Positions 62,442-64,000 of a stretch of DNA of 64,000 nucleotides are shown piece by piece. This DNA comes from Colius striatus (taxonomy: Eukaryota > Chordata > Aves > Coliiformes > Coliidae), in the NCBI RefSeq assembly GCF_028858725.1, contig NC_084763.1, forward strand, positions 51,964,152-52,028,151, written 5' to 3'. How positions within the stretch are numbered: the stretch's first letter is position 1; every line of letters starts with the position of its first letter. The position numbers were made by a program, and so were the translations under genes. Under the pieces are notes generated by a model, which was not told the origin of the DNA, searched no databases, and saw only the letters and a list, made by a program, of their open reading frames with translations.

Positions 62442-63170
62442 TTGCACCAGTACAGGCTGGGGATTGACCTGCTGAAGAGCAGCTCTGCAGAGAGAGACCT
62501 TCCCAGGTCCTGATTGATAATAAGCTAAACATGAGCCAGCAATGTGCCCTCATGGCCAAGGAGGCCAATAGCAGCCTGGGATGCATCAAGGAGAGTGTGG
62601 CCAGCAGGTAGAGGGAGGTTCTTCTCCCTCTCTGTTCTGCCCTGGTGAGGCCTCAGCTGGAGTCCTGTGTCCAGTTCTGGGCTCCTCAGCTCAAGAGGGA
62701 CAGGGAACTGCTGGAGAGAGTCCAGTGCAGGGCCACCAAGATGATCAGGGGTATGGAACATCTTTCATATGAGGAAAGGCTGTGGGAACGGGGGCTGTTT
62801 AATCTACAAAAGAAGAGACTGTAGGAGGATCTTATCAATATTTACAAATACCTAAATGGCGGGTGTCAGAAGGTTGAGACATCCCTTTTTTCAATGGTGT
62901 CTAGCAACAGGGCAAGGGGTAATGGGATGAAGCTGGAACACAAAAAGTTCCACTTAAACATAAGAAAAAACTATTTCACTGTGAGCGTGAAGGAGCCCTG
63001 GCACAGGCTGCCCAAGGACGGTGTGGAGTCTCCTTCCTTGGAGGTCTTCAGCACCCGCCTGGACATGTTCCTATGCGACCTGATTTAGGCGAACCTGCTT
63101 CTGCAGGGGGGTTGGACTAGATGATCTCTAAAGGTCCCTTCCAACCCCTACCATTCTATGATCCTATGAT
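62442..63170 (+). mobile_element. CR1 LINE 3' part, 5' truncated
   Basis: Starts near CACCAGTACAGGCTGGGGAT. It covers the RT C-terminus in sense (SLGCIKESVASR-like near 62575, then [19 protein letters not shown] and [14 protein letters not shown] near 62715), then TTACAAATACCTAAATGG and the full 3' end to TTCTATGATCCTATG. A few frameshifts; moderately young. Confidence 0.96.
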
Positions 63171-63792
63171 AATTCTTAATAATGACAACAAGCTAATGGA
63201 TGGACATGGATTACCACAACTTCATATTGTCTCTAACTCATGTCATGTTGTGTTCTTGCAAATGAGAGATACAATACATCATGCTCAGAGCAATTAAAAA
63301 CAACTATTATTTTGGCAGAACATAATTGTGAGGTGCAAATGTTTAAAATCCATTTATTGCATGGCAGCTAGTCTTAAACAGAAGAATTCCCTTCATATAG
63401 TTCTGTATGTTTTGTCCCATTCTGTGTGGTCTGACAGCAACTGAAAGCAACATGAGTTTACCATCACTAGTGTAATGGATGTTTGAAGACAAGGATGTAT
63501 TAAAATAGTACTTTCCAGTGATTTTTTTTCCACCTTATTAAAATCATATATCAGCTTCATTTGCAAGAAATTCAACTCTCAATGTGAAACATGTACAGTT
63601 CAGGTACGGCCAAGTTAAAACACATTCTGCTGATTTAAGACTGATTATACAGTGACAGCAATTCCATATTCATTTAGAGTCAACAAAATGTTACATCTTA
63701 TAAAAAATCTTTTGCAAATGTGGATTTCTCTCATTTCTTCACTTGCATCTTCTTGAAATGTGTTTAGTATGTGATGAACACATTTCTTACAG
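63171..63792. other. Intronic, nothing recognised
   Basis: AT-rich sequence between the CR1 copy and the last candidate exon. Confidence 0.45.
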
Positions 63793-63867
63793 GTGGCTTG
63801 TCCTGTTTTCATTGAAAAAGAGACAAGAAGTATGAAGCAATTCAGGGTATATTTGCCTTCGACTTTG
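63793..63867 (+). CDS. Candidate exon, possibly C10orf67-like
   Basis: Acceptor CATTTCTTACAG and donor GTATGT enclose 75 bases that are open in phase 0 at both ends (VACPVFIEKETRSMKQFRVY, then LPSTL). The phase fits after the 57776 donor. Resemblance to the human C-terminal region is weak (an E..TR and a QF.V pattern), so its membership rests on phase, strand and position. Confidence 0.4.
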
Positions 63868-64000
63868 GTATGTAACGACTCTTTTTTTTTTTCCTAAACA
63901 TAATGTCTAAATATGTTCTGTATTTGACAATATTTTTGGCAATTTAGTGATGCATAAGATAAAGCTTTTATATATCCAAGAGTCAACATCTATCATTTGT

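Larger units (their letters stand above)
29650..63867 (+). pseudogene. C10orf67: C10orf67-like coiled-coil gene, exons scattered and apparently damaged
   Basis: The gene is of unknown function; the human product is a coiled-coil protein predicted to be mitochondrial. Candidate exons are at 31651, 39816, 41109, 44765, 45581, 46249, 47614, 56490, 57716 and 63793. Each is bounded by AG and, except at 39816, by GT. Codon phase matches at every junction from 39816 onward. Similarity to the human protein, recalled from memory, is clearest for YYTTDDA near the start, LEKEN in the coil, a (K/T)xQK segment, SVSV followed by Ser/Lys residues, MPKK and KEAE(Q/D). Strand and order fit mammals, where C10orf67 lies divergently beside OTUD1. 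Against function: a frameshifted exon lacking a donor (39816-39987), an in-frame TAG (57744-57746), and no match for the long coil exons expected between 31.8 and 39.8 kb. The extent beyond 63867 is unknown. Confidence 0.55.

Overview
The window is nuclear DNA from a bird. CR1 LINE copies, several ending in the ATTCTATG-type 3' repeat, occur on both strands. The background is AT-rich, there are two compact CpG islands, and the one long gene is a vertebrate OTUD1. I cannot name the species. All comparisons with human proteins are from memory; no alignment was run.

Layout. 1-15.5 kb is gene-poor and holds two decayed minus-strand CR1 copies; by the mammalian gene order it should be the OTUD1-KIAA1217 spacer. 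15.57-18.9 kb holds OTUD1 on the minus strand: one exon, 442 codons, an AU-rich 3' UTR with a good poly(A) signal, and a CpG-island promoter with an 11-copy CCGTC repeat. 18.9-29.6 kb is intergenic, with a microsatellite and LINE fragments. 29.65-30.08 kb is a second CpG island containing an RFX X-box half-site. From there to the right edge the plus strand carries scattered short exons.

The main result is that these exons can be assembled into what looks like the orthologue of C10orf67, a coiled-coil gene of unknown function that lies head-to-head with OTUD1 in mammals. Every junction in the chain 39.8 -> 41.1 -> 44.8 -> 45.6 -> 46.25 (7 nt) -> 47.6 -> 56.5 -> 57.7 -> 63.8 kb is phase-compatible, and short stretches resemble the human protein. 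The copy appears damaged. The 39.8 kb exon needs two opposite frameshifts and has TTAAGT where a GTAAGT donor is expected. The 57.7 kb exon has an in-frame TAG. Exons expected between 31.8 and 39.8 kb were not found. It may be a decaying gene (unitary pseudogene) or a gene whose bird isoform differs.

OTUD1 is a ubiquitin-chain protease of stress and innate-immune signalling. It and the C10orf67 locus appear to use separate promoters about 11.5 kb apart. No CRISPR array, tRNA, rRNA or intact mobile element was seen.
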